Assembly (NCBI GenBank): GCA_964497185.1
Contig: CAZCBX010000005.1
Location: 72,568-136,567, forward strand
DNA length: 64,000 bases
From: CAZCBX01 sp964497185
Lineage (GTDB): Bacteria > Bdellovibrionota_G > JALEGL01 > JAGRMV01
Direction of reading: 5' to 3'
Part shown: positions 1 through 8,027 of the stretch, piece after piece
Layout of the letters: every line of letters starts with the position of its first letter
Numbering within the stretch: the stretch's first letter is position 1
Program-made: the position numbers and the translations under genes
The notes under the pieces: model-generated
What the model saw: the letters and a program-made list of their open reading frames with translations, nothing else
What the model was told of the DNA's origin: nothing
Databases searched by the model: none

Positions 1-205
1 CGGGTGCTCGCTCAGTGCGGCCTCAACAGAAAGAAAAATCCCTCAGCTCGTTTTTATTTTATTATTGGCGGTAAATAAAAAATTTTGTGGGGGGTGGATG
101 TGTGTTTTGGGTTGGCTTTGTTGCTTGGCTATGGGTTGGTAGTGAGGGGCTTATATGTTTGAGGTGGGGGTGGGTATTTTTTTAGACGGGGGTTGGCAAG
201 TGTGA

Positions 206-220
206 TAGAACGCAGTTCTA
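206..220. promoter_or_regulatory. 15-bp palindrome upstream of acpP, candidate operator
   Basis: The sequence TAGAACGCAGTTCTA is a perfect inverted repeat with 6-bp arms and a 3-bp centre. It lies 33 bp before the acpP start in the leader of the fatty-acid operon. A TTGGCA hexamer at 193-198 could be part of a promoter, but I see no convincing -10. The position suits a repressor site. The GAAC/GTTC half-sites resemble LexA-type boxes, but the spacing is 3 bp where the Gram-positive site has 4, so the regulator is unknown. Confidence 0.35.
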
Positions 221-253
221 GCGTGAAGTGTTAAACTTTTTCTTGGAGAAATT

Positions 254-484
254 ATGTCTTACGATAACAAAGTAAAAGAAATTATTGCAGAACAACTCAA
301 TGTAGAACAGTCTGAATTGGCGCCAGAAAAATCATTTTTGAATGATTTGGGTGCAGACTCATTGGACATTGTAGAATTGGTGATGGCCATGGAAGAAGAA
401 TTTGAAATGGAAATTCCCGATGAAGATGCCGAAAAAATTCAAACCGTCGGCGATGCCATTGCTTACGTTAATCAAAACAAATAA
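254..484 (+). CDS. acpP: Acyl carrier protein
   Basis: This 76-residue acidic protein is the cytoplasmic carrier of growing acyl chains in type II fatty-acid synthesis. Its Asp-Ser-Leu motif has Ser36 as the 4'-phosphopantetheine site, followed by the conserved helix II sequence DIVELVMAMEEEF. The length is normal for the family. GGAG lies 7 bp before the ATG. fabF follows within 16 bp, the usual acpP-fabF pairing, so the two are almost certainly co-transcribed. No part of an upstream fabD or fabG can be recognised in the window. Confidence 0.97.
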   Translation: MSYDNKVKEIIAEQLNVEQSELAPEKSFLNDLGADSLDIVELVMAMEEEFEMEIPDEDAEKIQTVGDAIAYVNQNK

Positions 485-499
485 GTAGCATTTTTGCCT

Positions 500-1738
500 A
501 TGAAACGCCGAGTTGCCATTACAGGCATGGGCCTGGTTACACCTCTGGGCATTGGCTTGTCCGACAACTGGAACGCCCTGATGGAGGGTCGATCTGGAGT
601 TTGTCCGCTGACCAAATTTGATGCCAGCGAGCATTCCACCAAGATTGCCGCCGAGGTCAAAAATTGGGATCCATCCGAGCAAATTGACTTTAAACTGCGC
701 AAGCAAATGGACACGTTTACAGAGTTTGCCGTGGTGGCAGCCGATCAAGCGATGTCGCAAGCGGGCTTGAAAGTCACCGACCAAAATGCCGCGCGCATTG
801 GTACGTTGGTCGGCACGGGTATTGGGGGCATTCCAGAGTTGGAGGCCAACCATCGCAAGCTTATCGAGAGTGGTCCACGGCGCGTGTCTCCCTTTTTTAT
901 TCCCAAAATGATCGGCAACCTGGCCTCAGGTCATATTTCCATGCGCTACGGCACCAAGGGCCCCAACTTGTGTATTTTAACCGCCTGTACCACAGGTACG
1001 CACTCGGTGGGTGAGTCTGCACGCATGATCCGGCATGGCTATGCCGATGCCATGATTTGCGGCGGTGCAGAGGCCACCATTTCTGAATTAACCATTGCTG
1101 GTTTTTCCGCCATGCGCGCTTTGAGCAAGCGCAACGATGAGCCCGAAAAAGCTTCTCGGCCCTTTGACCGTGATCGCGATGGGTTTATCATGGGCGAAGG
1201 CGCAGGTGTGATGGTGCTGGAAGCATGGGAGCATGCAGTAGAGCGTGGCGCCACCATTTTGGGTGAAGTTTTGGGTTACGGTGTTTCCAGTGACGCCCAT
1301 CACATTTCGGCCCCGTCTCCTGGCGGCGAAGGTGCGGCCCTGTCCATGCAAAACGCCATTGAAGATGCGGGCATAGCACCCGAAGACATTGGGTACATCA
1401 ACGCCCACGGCACATCCACGCCTCTCAACGATAAATATGAAACCATGGCGATTCGAACTGTATTTGGCGCGCACGCAGACAAGTTAAAGGTTAGCTCCAC
1501 CAAATCCATGACCGGTCATTTGTTGGGTGGTTCTGGCGGCATTGAAAGTGTGTTCACTGTGCAAATGCTGCAACATCAAAGAGTGGCGCCCACCATGAAT
1601 TTGGACAATCCTGATCCTGAATGCGATTTGGATTATGTACCCAATCAAGCCCAAGATTTGCAATTTGACCTTGCGTTGTCCAACTCCTTTGGCTTTGGCG
1701 GCACCAACGGCACGCTGATTTTTAAAAGGCACGCCTAG
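500..1738 (+). CDS. fabF: Beta-ketoacyl-ACP synthase II
   Basis: Condensing enzyme that elongates acyl-ACP with malonyl-ACP in the cytoplasm. From the ATG at 500 the protein has 412 residues, and the nucleophile in the TACTTGTHS motif falls at Cys163, matching E. coli FabF numbering. That supports this start over the in-frame TTG at 494. The two catalytic histidine motifs, NAHGTSTPLND and STKSMTGHLLGG, are present, as is the C-terminal NSFGFGGTN. There is no clear Shine-Dalgarno, and translation is probably coupled to acpP. rpiB begins at the next base after the stop. Confidence 0.96.
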   Translation: MKRRVAITGMGLVTPLGIGLSDNWNALMEGRSGVCPLTKFDASEHSTKIAAEVKNWDPSEQIDFKLRKQMDTFTEFAVVAADQAMSQAGLKVTDQNAARIGTLVGTGIGGIPELEANHRKLIESGPRRVSPFFIPKMIGNLASGHISMRYGTKGPNLCILTACTTGTHSVGESARMIRHGYADAMICGGAEATISELTIAGFSAMRALSKRNDEPEKASRPFDRDRDGFIMGEGAGVMVLEAWEHAVERGATILGEVLGYGVSSDAHHISAPSPGGEGAALSMQNAIEDAGIAPEDIGYINAHGTSTPLNDKYETMAIRTVFGAHADKLKVSSTKSMTGHLLGGSGGIESVFTVQMLQHQRVAPTMNLDNPDPECDLDYVPNQAQDLQFDLALSNSFGFGGTNGTLIFKRHA

Positions 1739-2164
1739 ATGACGCTGATCATCGGCTCTGACCACGCGGGGGTTGCACTCAAACAAGCCCTTCGCCAACA
1801 TTTGGAAAAAAAAGGACTCGCCGTGCAAGATGTGGGTCCCACTTCAACGGAGTCTGTGGATTATCCAGACTTTGCCCGTCTGGTGACCACAGCTGTTTTG
1901 GAACAATCATCCAATGTAGGCATTTTGATTTGTGGCAGCGGCATTGGGATGTCAATTGCGGCCAACAAAGTCAAAGGCATACGGGCAGCCTTGGTCACTT
2001 CGGTGGAAATGGCCCAAATGACCAAACGACACAACAATGCCAACGTGCTTTGCTTGAGTGCACGCATGGTGCCCGAAGACACCAACCTTGCCATGGTCGA
2101 TGCATGGCTCAACGAAGAATTTGAAGGCGGACGACATCAGCGTCGGCTCGATAAAATTGAATAA
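1739..2164 (+). CDS. rpiB: Ribose-5-phosphate isomerase B
   Basis: RpiB interconverts ribose 5-phosphate and ribulose 5-phosphate in the pentose phosphate pathway. The 141-residue protein has the SDHAG phosphate-binding start, the CGSGIGMSIAANK active-site segment with Cys65, and the RHNNANVL motif typical of the RpiB/LacAB family. The start codon follows the fabF stop with no gap. The order fabF-rpiB-glyA is common in deltaproteobacterial lineages. A LacA or LacB subunit is unlikely because the gene stands alone among core biosynthetic genes. Confidence 0.93.
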   Translation: MTLIIGSDHAGVALKQALRQHLEKKGLAVQDVGPTSTESVDYPDFARLVTTAVLEQSSNVGILICGSGIGMSIAANKVKGIRAALVTSVEMAQMTKRHNNANVLCLSARMVPEDTNLAMVDAWLNEEFEGGRHQRRLDKIE

Positions 2165-2196
2165 TTTTACCGATTCATCAGAAAGGGTTTTTTGCC

Positions 2197-3438
2197 ATGA
2201 AACACATCCAAGAAGTTGATCCAGCCCTCCATGACTTGCTTGTCAAAGAAACGCAGCGCCAGCGAGATACGTTGGAGTTGATTCCTTCTGAAAACTTCGC
2301 CAGCCTTGCGGTATTGCAAGCCCAAGGCACCACCGCCAACAATAAATATGCTGAAGGGTATCCAGGCAAACGCTACTATGGTGGCTGCGAAGTGGTCGAT
2401 GACATTGAGGACCTTGCACGCGACCGCGCCAAAGAACTGTTTGGTGCAGAGCACGCCAACGTTCAACCCCATTCTGGCTCTGGGGCCAACATGGCGGTGT
2501 ATTTATCCTTCTTGCAACACGGCGATACGATTTTGGCCATGGACTTGTCTCATGGCGGGCATCTAACTCACGGCAGCAGCGTCAATTTTTCCGGACAGCT
2601 TTACAATTTTGTGCACTATGGGGTGCGCGAGGACAATCAGCAGATTGATTACGATCAGGTGCGAAAATTGGCCGTGGACCATCAGCCCAAAATGATCATC
2701 TGTGGGGCTAGTGCGTACCCGCGCATCATTGACTTTCAACAATTTCGAAGCATTGCCGATGAAGTGGGCGCGTACCTATTGGCAGACATTGGGCACATTG
2801 CAGGTTTGGTGGCCACCGGTTTGCATCCCGATCCGGTGCCCCACTGTGACTTTGTCACCAGCACCACCCACAAAACGTTGCGTGGCCCGCGCTCGGGCAT
2901 GATTTTATGCAAAAAAGAGCACGCCAAAAAAGTCGACAAAGGCATTTTCCCAGGCATTCAGGGTGGCCCTCTGATGCACGTCATTGCGGCCAAAGCTGTT
3001 GCGTTTGGCTTGGCGTTGCAACCATCGTTTAAAACTTACTGTCAAAACATCATCGACAATGGTGCTGCATTGGCCGAGAGTCTTCAGGCCAATGGCATGC
3101 ATTTGACCTCCAACGGCACCGACAACCATTTGATTTTGATGGACCTGCGCCCTTTTGATTTAACGGGCAAACAATGTGAAAAGGTGCTCGAAGAAGCGGG
3201 GTTTACCACCAACAAGAACATGGTGCCTTTTGATCATCAGTCCCCCTTTATCACCAGCGGCATTCGCATGGGTGTACCGGCCATCACCACCCGTGGCATG
3301 GGTGTGGAAGAAATGAAACACATCGGACAAATGATTGCGGGCATCATCACCCATATCGAAGATGCCACATTGGTGCAAAGCACCCGCGAAAAAGTACAGC
3401 AGCTCTGCAACCAGTTTCCGTTGTATCCCGAGCTGTAG
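2197..3438 (+). CDS. glyA: Serine hydroxymethyltransferase
   Basis: PLP enzyme converting serine and tetrahydrofolate to glycine and 5,10-methylene-tetrahydrofolate. The 413-residue protein has the N-terminal ELIPSENFAS motif, the YAEGYPGKRYYGGC segment and the PLP lysine, Lys226, in TSTTHKTLRG. The length is typical. A purine-rich AGAAAGGG lies upstream of the ATG. Relatives of this operon often carry nrdR between glyA and ribD; here that position holds msrA and a toxin-antitoxin insert, and no nrdR is visible. Confidence 0.97.
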   Translation: MKHIQEVDPALHDLLVKETQRQRDTLELIPSENFASLAVLQAQGTTANNKYAEGYPGKRYYGGCEVVDDIEDLARDRAKELFGAEHANVQPHSGSGANMAVYLSFLQHGDTILAMDLSHGGHLTHGSSVNFSGQLYNFVHYGVREDNQQIDYDQVRKLAVDHQPKMIICGASAYPRIIDFQQFRSIADEVGAYLLADIGHIAGLVATGLHPDPVPHCDFVTSTTHKTLRGPRSGMILCKKEHAKKVDKGIFPGIQGGPLMHVIAAKAVAFGLALQPSFKTYCQNIIDNGAALAESLQANGMHLTSNGTDNHLILMDLRPFDLTGKQCEKVLEEAGFTTNKNMVPFDHQSPFITSGIRMGVPAITTRGMGVEEMKHIGQMIAGIITHIEDATLVQSTREKVQQLCNQFPLYPEL

Positions 3439-3517
3439 CGTGGAGCGTGCTTAAAAAACATCTCGCGTTTGAGAATCTTTGCGTTTTGTTTTACATACGT
3501 TCAAAAAAGGAGCACGC

Positions 3518-4198
3518 ATGAAAAAATTTATTTTGGTAAGCTTAATGGGCCTGTGTTTGGGTGGATGCGTTCAAACGAATGCCAAACAAAATACCAACAG
3601 CGCAACACCCGAGCCTGCGTCCCAAACATCTGAAAAAGACAGATCCGCAGAACAAGCCCAGGCTACTTTTGCAGCCGGCTGTTTCTGGTGCATCGAGCCG
3701 CCGTTTGACAAACTTAAAGATCAAGGCGTGATCAGCACCACAGTTGGTTATGCTGGAGGTACAAAAGCCAACGCCGATTACAAAAAAGTTTCCAGCGGCA
3801 CCACCCAACACGTGGAAGCCATTCAAGTCACTTACGATCCAACCAAAATTTCTTACGCGCAGCTTTTGGCCGTCTTTTGGAAAAATGTGGATCCATTTGA
3901 TGCCCAAGGTCAGTTTTGTGATAAAGGCGCGCAGTATGTCTCAGCCATCTATGCGCACAATGATGCGCAGAAAAAAGCCGCGCAAGCTTCCATCCAAAAA
4001 CTAAAACAAGCGCCCGAATTTGCCAAACAAGGCACCCTTCAAACTCAAGTATGGGACTACACCACTTTCTTTCCCGCCGAAGACTATCATCAGGACTATT
4101 ACATCAAAAACCCATTGCGCTATAAATTCTACCGCCGAGGCTGTGGCCGCGACAAGCGCCTACAACAAGTATGGAGCGACTTACCCAACGTCCTATAA
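3518..4198 (+). CDS. msrA: Peptide methionine sulfoxide reductase MsrA, lipoprotein form
   Basis: MsrA reduces methionine-S-sulfoxide in proteins. The ATG at 3518, preceded by AAGGAG, gives 226 residues. The N-terminus is a lipoprotein signal with lipobox LGGC (Cys17), then a Ser/Thr/Gln-rich linker, then the MsrA domain with GCFWC (catalytic Cys55). The enzyme is therefore predicted to be membrane-anchored outside the cytoplasm. The last 48 bp before the final 12 codons recur at 4964-5011, and a different 3' end follows that second copy. The present C-terminus (QQVWSDLPNVL) may therefore have arrived with the HigBA insert. Confidence 0.93.
   Translation: MKKFILVSLMGLCLGGCVQTNAKQNTNSATPEPASQTSEKDRSAEQAQATFAAGCFWCIEPPFDKLKDQGVISTTVGYAGGTKANADYKKVSSGTTQHVEAIQVTYDPTKISYAQLLAVFWKNVDPFDAQGQFCDKGAQYVSAIYAHNDAQKKAAQASIQKLKQAPEFAKQGTLQTQVWDYTTFFPAEDYHQDYYIKNPLRYKFYRRGCGRDKRLQQVWSDLPNVL
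4114..4161 (+). repeat. 48-bp direct repeat, copy 1 (inside msrA)
   Basis: These 48 bp near the 3' end of msrA are identical to 4964-5011. Between the two copies lies the HigBA module. The repeat encodes the conserved RYKFYRRGCGRDKRL stretch of MsrA. It could be the crossover or target segment of the insertion. No integrase is encoded between the copies. Confidence 0.95.
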
Positions 4199-4277
4199 CG
4201 TGCGCATAAGGGGACACTTCACGGTGAGTAACCCGCACAACGGTAATCATTCCACGGACGCATGCCCTCATTTAGAC

Positions 4278-4312
4278 TTGACGGGCTATTACATTATGTG
4301 GTTTAATGTAAT
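4278..4312 (+). promoter_or_regulatory. higBA promoter with overlapping palindromic operator
   Basis: TTGACG at 4278-4283 and TTTAAT at 4302-4307, spaced 18 bp, form a plausible sigma-70 promoter just before higB. A perfect 9-bp inverted repeat, ATTACATTA at 4288-4296 and TAATGTAAT at 4304-4312, covers the spacer and the -10. HigA antitoxins of this family usually repress their own promoter, so this palindrome is the likely HigA operator. Confidence 0.65.
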
Positions 4313-4322
4313 AAAGAACTAA

Positions 4323-4619
4323 ATGATCATTAATTTATCAAACAAGATTGCACGCGATATTTGGGAAACCAACCGTTCCAAATCCCTCCCAAAAGAAATG
4401 TGGATGAGAGCCAAGGCACTTCTAACCATCATGCATGCAACGCAAAGTTTAGATGATTTAAAGATCAAAGGTCAACCACCCAATATGAGGTTGCATAAAC
4501 TAAAAGGAGACCGGAAAGAATATTGGAGCGTAACAATCAAGTTGCCTTGGTGCATCACATTTAAGTTTAAAAACGGTGATTTTTCCGAAGTAAAAATTGA
4601 GAACTACCACAAAGGATAA
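4323..4619 (+). CDS. higB: HigB-type toxin (RelE superfamily mRNA interferase)
   Basis: A 98-residue protein with the HigB/plasmid-killer pattern: a central RLHKLKGDRKEYWSV segment, then WCITFKFKNGDF, ending in ENYHKG. Known members cleave mRNA on the ribosome. The gene lies directly before higA with a 3-bp gap, in the toxin-first order characteristic of HigBA. It sits inside a duplicated msrA 3' end, so it was acquired after the surrounding operon formed. The DNA is more A+T-rich than the flanking genes. Toxicity is inferred from family only. Confidence 0.88.
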   Translation: MIINLSNKIARDIWETNRSKSLPKEMWMRAKALLTIMHATQSLDDLKIKGQPPNMRLHKLKGDRKEYWSVTIKLPWCITFKFKNGDFSEVKIENYHKG

Positions 4620-4622
4620 AAT

Positions 4623-4886
4623 ATGATTAAAAATCCCAAACCCATGCATCCAGGACATGTCCTTTCAAAAGTATACATGGAAGAAATGAACATAAACCAA
4701 ACGCAACTTGCAAAAATGTGTTCTTGTTCTCCTAGAAAAATTAACGAAATCGTCAATGGGAAAAGAGGCATATCTCCTAGTTTTGCGATCACCCTAGAGA
4801 AAGTCTTAGAAACTTCTGCCGGCATGTGGGTCCGTATGCAAGCAGAGTATGATTTACACGAAGCTCGCGAAAAACTCGCTGCCTAG
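4623..4886 (+). CDS. higA: HigA-type antitoxin, XRE-family DNA-binding protein
   Basis: An 87-residue HigA/VapI-like protein. It starts with the family pattern PMHPGHVLSKVYMEEM, then a Cro/C1 helix-turn-helix (about residues 25-60, with QTQLAKMCSCSPRKINEIVNGKRGIS), and ends in a helical tail (WVRMQAEYDLHEAREKLAA). It is predicted to neutralise HigB and to bind the palindrome at 4288-4312. AAAGGA precedes the ATG. The pair forms a self-contained bicistron oriented with the host operon. Confidence 0.9.
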   Translation: MIKNPKPMHPGHVLSKVYMEEMNINQTQLAKMCSCSPRKINEIVNGKRGISPSFAITLEKVLETSAGMWVRMQAEYDLHEAREKLAA

Positions 4887-4895
4887 CTGCATACC

Positions 4896-4962
4896 AATTC
4901 CGGGGACGCCTGCCGTAATTGAAACTTAATTTAATTCGATTACGGCAAGTGTCCTCGGAATT
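4896..4962. repeat. 24-nt imperfect inverted repeat after higA
   Basis: The arms at 4896-4919 and 4939-4962 match at 21 of 24 positions and enclose a 19-nt A/T-rich loop. Each arm carries a GGGGACR...CCGTAAT core. A related GGGGACACTT at 4210-4219 lies on the other side of the module, so higBA is bounded by inverted copies of this motif. The hairpin has no T-tract, so it looks less like a terminator than like a REP-type or element-end palindrome. Confidence 0.75.
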
Positions 4963-4963
4963 A

Positions 4964-5048
4964 ATTGCGCTATAAATTCTACCGCCGAGGCTGTGGCCGC
5001 GACAAGCGCCTGGAAGCGGTGTGGGGCAAGCTGCCCAATATATTATAG
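4964..5048 (+). pseudogene. Orphaned second 3' end of msrA
   Basis: The first 48 bp (4964-5011) repeat 4114-4161 exactly. The following bases stay in frame and encode EAVWGKLPNIL and a TAG stop at 5046-5048, homologous to but diverged from the current MsrA end (QQVWSDLPNVL). About 24 of the 40 bases after the repeat match. This is probably the original end of the resident msrA, cut off by the HigBA insertion. It has no start codon and is not a gene now. Confidence 0.8.
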
Positions 5049-5084
5049 CGAGCTGATCGCTGCGGATTCGTGTATAACGGGGTC

Positions 5085-6176
5085 ATGGCGTCGAAAGATC
5101 GATATTGGATGAAACGTGCGCTGGTGTTGGCACGCAATGGATTGGGACGTGTGGCCCCCAACCCCATGGTGGGCGCGCTGGTGCTCAATCAGCAAGGGGT
5201 GCTAGTGGGGCAAGGGTATCATCCTGCCTATGGTCAGGCCCATGCAGAAGTGTTTGCGCTCAGTCAAGCCGGCCCACGCGCGCAAGGTGGCACGCTTTAC
5301 GTCACGCTCGAACCTTGCCACCATCATGGCAAAACCCCACCCTGCGTTGATGCGGTGTTGGCGTCTGGGGTGAAACGCGTGGTGGTGGCCATGCAAGATC
5401 CCAATCCCAAAGTGGCAGGTCAAAGCTTGGCCAAGCTCAAACAAGCCGGGGTGAAAGTGGATGTGGGTTGCATGCAAACCATGGCCCATGCCCTCAACGC
5501 ACCTTTTATTCATGGACTCACCCATTCAAGACCTTTTGTGGATGTAAAAGTGGCGGTCAGCCAAGACGGCTATATGGGGCATGTGCAAGAGCGCCTTATG
5601 TTGTCCACGCCCAAACTGGAGGCCAACACCATGAAACTGCGCGCGCAGGCTCAGGCCGTCATTGTTGGCAAGGGCACATGGCAGCGTGATCGGCCTCGAT
5701 TGCATGTGCGAGGGCGATATCAGGACCGACTGCCCTCAGCGGTGTTGTTGGACCCTCATTTGGAGGCGCAGGCCGATATGCCCGTATTTCAAACGGGCAA
5801 CCCAGTGTATTTGCTGCATAATGAAGGGCAAAGGCTGCCAGCATGGCTTCAAAAGCATCAACAGGTGGTTTGCCTTGGCCTACCCTACACCCAAGAGGGG
5901 TTTGTACCGGATCAAATTTTAAGCGCCCTGTATGCAAAAAGCATCGGTCATGTTTTGTTGGAGGGTGGGGCGCGTTTGATTCGATCTTTTGCACGATCCC
6001 AGCTCATCGATCGCTGGTGCATCTATCGCGCGCCCGTGACTTTAGAGGATTCCTATCCCTCTCAAGACCTTATTTCATTAGACTTAGCGGACTTTCCACT
6101 GCAAGCGAAATCTGTTATAAGGGTCGACACCGATGTGGTTTTTCGTGGATCGCCATGGACCGCTTCACTCGGGTAA
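5085..6176 (+). CDS. ribD: Bifunctional diaminohydroxyphosphoribosylaminopyrimidine deaminase / 5-amino-6-(5-phosphoribosylamino)uracil reductase
   Basis: Catalyses the second and third steps of riboflavin synthesis. The N-terminal CDA-like deaminase (about residues 5-125) has its zinc site in HAE (His53, Glu55) and the PC...PPC motif (Cys78, Cys87). The C-terminal reductase (about 150-355) starts at RPFVDVKVAVSQDG and contains LLEGGARLIRSF. I chose the ATG at 5085 because MASKDRYWMKRAL fits the family start; GTG 5070 would also be in frame. No FMN riboswitch precedes it. It heads the rib genes ribD-ribE-ribBA-ribH. Confidence 0.93.
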   Translation: MASKDRYWMKRALVLARNGLGRVAPNPMVGALVLNQQGVLVGQGYHPAYGQAHAEVFALSQAGPRAQGGTLYVTLEPCHHHGKTPPCVDAVLASGVKRVVVAMQDPNPKVAGQSLAKLKQAGVKVDVGCMQTMAHALNAPFIHGLTHSRPFVDVKVAVSQDGYMGHVQERLMLSTPKLEANTMKLRAQAQAVIVGKGTWQRDRPRLHVRGRYQDRLPSAVLLDPHLEAQADMPVFQTGNPVYLLHNEGQRLPAWLQKHQQVVCLGLPYTQEGFVPDQILSALYAKSIGHVLLEGGARLIRSFARSQLIDRWCIYRAPVTLEDSYPSQDLISLDLADFPLQAKSVIRVDTDVVFRGSPWTASLG

Positions 6177-6188
6177 AGGATCTTTGAT

Positions 6189-6824
6189 ATGTTTACAGGA
6201 ATCGTTGAGCACAGAGCAAAAGTAAAAAGTTTGGAAGCTTCCCGTCTCGTGTTGCATGTGCCGTTTTCAACCAAAGACATTCATATAGGACAAAGCATCG
6301 CCGTGAACGGCTGTTGCTTAACCGTGGTGGACATTCAAGATCAGCTTTTGGGTTTTGATGTCAATCCTGAAACGCAAACCATCACCACGTTGGCCGCGCT
6401 TAAAGTGGGGCAAAAAGTGAACGTTGAACGCGCGCTGGCCATCGGCGACCGGTTGGATGGGCATATGGTGTCGGGGCATATTGACACAAAAAGCACCATC
6501 ACCCGCATCGAAAAGCTGGGCGATCAACAAAGTTATGAAATCGACGTTGCGCTTTCTGCCGATCACCGTCCATATGTATTGCCCAAAGGTTCCATTGCCA
6601 TCGACGGCATCAGTTTAACCATCAATCGCTTAGAAGATCGTATGCTTACGGTTTGCATCATTGCGCACACGTGGCAACACACCAACCTCTCTGATAAAAA
6701 AGTGGGTGACTCAGTCAACATTGAATTTGACATGATGGCCAAACAAATTAGCCAAGTTACAAAGCAGTACCTCGCCCACCACATGCCCAACAATTTGAAC
6801 CAACAAACAAAGGAACCATCATGA
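6189..6824 (+). CDS. ribE: Riboflavin synthase alpha subunit
   Basis: Dismutates two molecules of 6,7-dimethyl-8-ribityllumazine to riboflavin. The 211-residue protein begins with the invariant MFTGIVE and consists of two lumazine-binding repeats (about residues 1-95 and 96-195, the second with GHMVSGHID). AAAGGA precedes the start, 12 bp after ribD. Its stop overlaps the ribBA start by 4 bp (ATGA), indicating translational coupling. Confidence 0.96.
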   Translation: MFTGIVEHRAKVKSLEASRLVLHVPFSTKDIHIGQSIAVNGCCLTVVDIQDQLLGFDVNPETQTITTLAALKVGQKVNVERALAIGDRLDGHMVSGHIDTKSTITRIEKLGDQQSYEIDVALSADHRPYVLPKGSIAIDGISLTINRLEDRMLTVCIIAHTWQHTNLSDKKVGDSVNIEFDMMAKQISQVTKQYLAHHMPNNLNQQTKEPS

Positions 6825-8026
6825 AACACACCATTGAAGAAGCACTGGATCGACTCAAAGCGGGTCAAATGGTGATTTTGGTCGACGACGAAGACCGCGA
6901 AAACGAAGGGGATTTGGTGGTGGCCGCTCAGCACGCCACGCCCGAAGCCATCAACTTTATGGCCACCCACGGACGTGGGTTAATTTGTTTGGCCATGACG
7001 CCCGATCGGTGTGATCAGTTGGGGTTGCCCCCCATGGTCTCGGACAACACATCGCAATTTTCCACGGCCTTTACGGTGTCCATCGAAGCCAAAAAAGGCG
7101 TGACCACGGGCATATCGGTTCATGACCGCTCCCACACCATTTTAACCGCGGTCGCCGATGATGCATCGGCTTCCGACCTTGCCCGTCCTGGTCACGTATT
7201 TCCACTGCGTGCCAAAAAAGGCGGCGTGCTGGTGCGTGCGGGACAAACCGAAGGCTCGGTGGATTTGGCTCGCTTGGCCGGTTTGAAACCTGCAGGCGTA
7301 ATTTGCGAAATCATGAACGAAGATGGCACCATGGCCCGCCTGCCCGATTTAAAAGGTTTTTCCGAAAAATTTCAAATTCCCATCGTCAGCATTGCTGATT
7401 TGATTGCTTATCGGTTGGAACACGAAAGTTTGGTCGAGGAAGTGGCCAGCAGTCCGTTGCCCAGTCATTTTGGACAAGATTTTACCATCAAGGTTTTTGA
7501 ATCCAAGTTGGATCAATACCAGCATGTGGTGCTCACGCGCGGCACCATTACGCCCGACACGCCCACGTTGGTGCGCGTGCATTCGGAATGTTTTACCGGG
7601 GATGTCATGGGCTCATTGCGCTGTGATTGTCAAAGCCAGCTCCACACAGCCCTGGAAATGATTGCCCAGGCCCCCTCGGGCGTGTTGTTGTATTTGCGCC
7701 AAGAAGGTCGAGGCATTGGGCTGGTTAATAAAATCAAAGCTTACGCGCTTCAAGATCAAGGGCACGACACGGTGGAAGCCAATGAAAAGCTGGGTTTTAA
7801 AGATGACTTGCGCGAATATGGCGTGGGCGCACAAATATTAAAGTCGCTGGGTGTGGGCAAGATGACCTTGCTGACCAACAACCCACGCAAGCTCAAAGGC
7901 TTGGAAGGTTTTGACTTAGAAGTGGTGGGTCGAAAACCCATTGAAATCCAACCCAACGAAACCAACAAAGCGTACCTTCAAACCAAAAAAGACAAGCTGG
8001 GTCATTTGTTGAAAGTGGTGGATTAA
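6821..8026 (+). CDS. ribBA: Bifunctional 3,4-dihydroxy-2-butanone-4-phosphate synthase / GTP cyclohydrolase II
   Basis: Supplies both precursors of riboflavin. The N-terminal DHBP synthase (about residues 1-200) shows VDDEDRENEGDL, ATHGRGLICLAM and the HVFPLRAKKGGVL segment. The C-terminal GTP cyclohydrolase II (about 205-400) has the zinc ligands in HSECFTGDVMGSLRCDC and the YLRQEGRGIGL loop. Both halves retain their key motifs, so both activities are expected. The length of 401 residues is normal. It overlaps ribE by 4 bp and is one base from ribH. Confidence 0.96.
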   Translation: MKHTIEEALDRLKAGQMVILVDDEDRENEGDLVVAAQHATPEAINFMATHGRGLICLAMTPDRCDQLGLPPMVSDNTSQFSTAFTVSIEAKKGVTTGISVHDRSHTILTAVADDASASDLARPGHVFPLRAKKGGVLVRAGQTEGSVDLARLAGLKPAGVICEIMNEDGTMARLPDLKGFSEKFQIPIVSIADLIAYRLEHESLVEEVASSPLPSHFGQDFTIKVFESKLDQYQHVVLTRGTITPDTPTLVRVHSECFTGDVMGSLRCDCQSQLHTALEMIAQAPSGVLLYLRQEGRGIGLVNKIKAYALQDQGHDTVEANEKLGFKDDLREYGVGAQILKSLGVGKMTLLTNNPRKLKGLEGFDLEVVGRKPIEIQPNETNKAYLQTKKDKLGHLLKVVD

Positions 8027-8027
8027 C

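Noticed and set aside
1..78. Open frame running from the window edge to a TAA at 76-78, possibly the end of an upstream gene
   Set aside because: Only 25 codons are visible, a second frame is also open to 73, and nothing in it is recognisable.
5049..5084. FMN riboswitch before the rib genes
   Set aside because: Only 36 bp separate the msrA remnant from ribD, far too little for the aptamer, and no RFN motif is seen.
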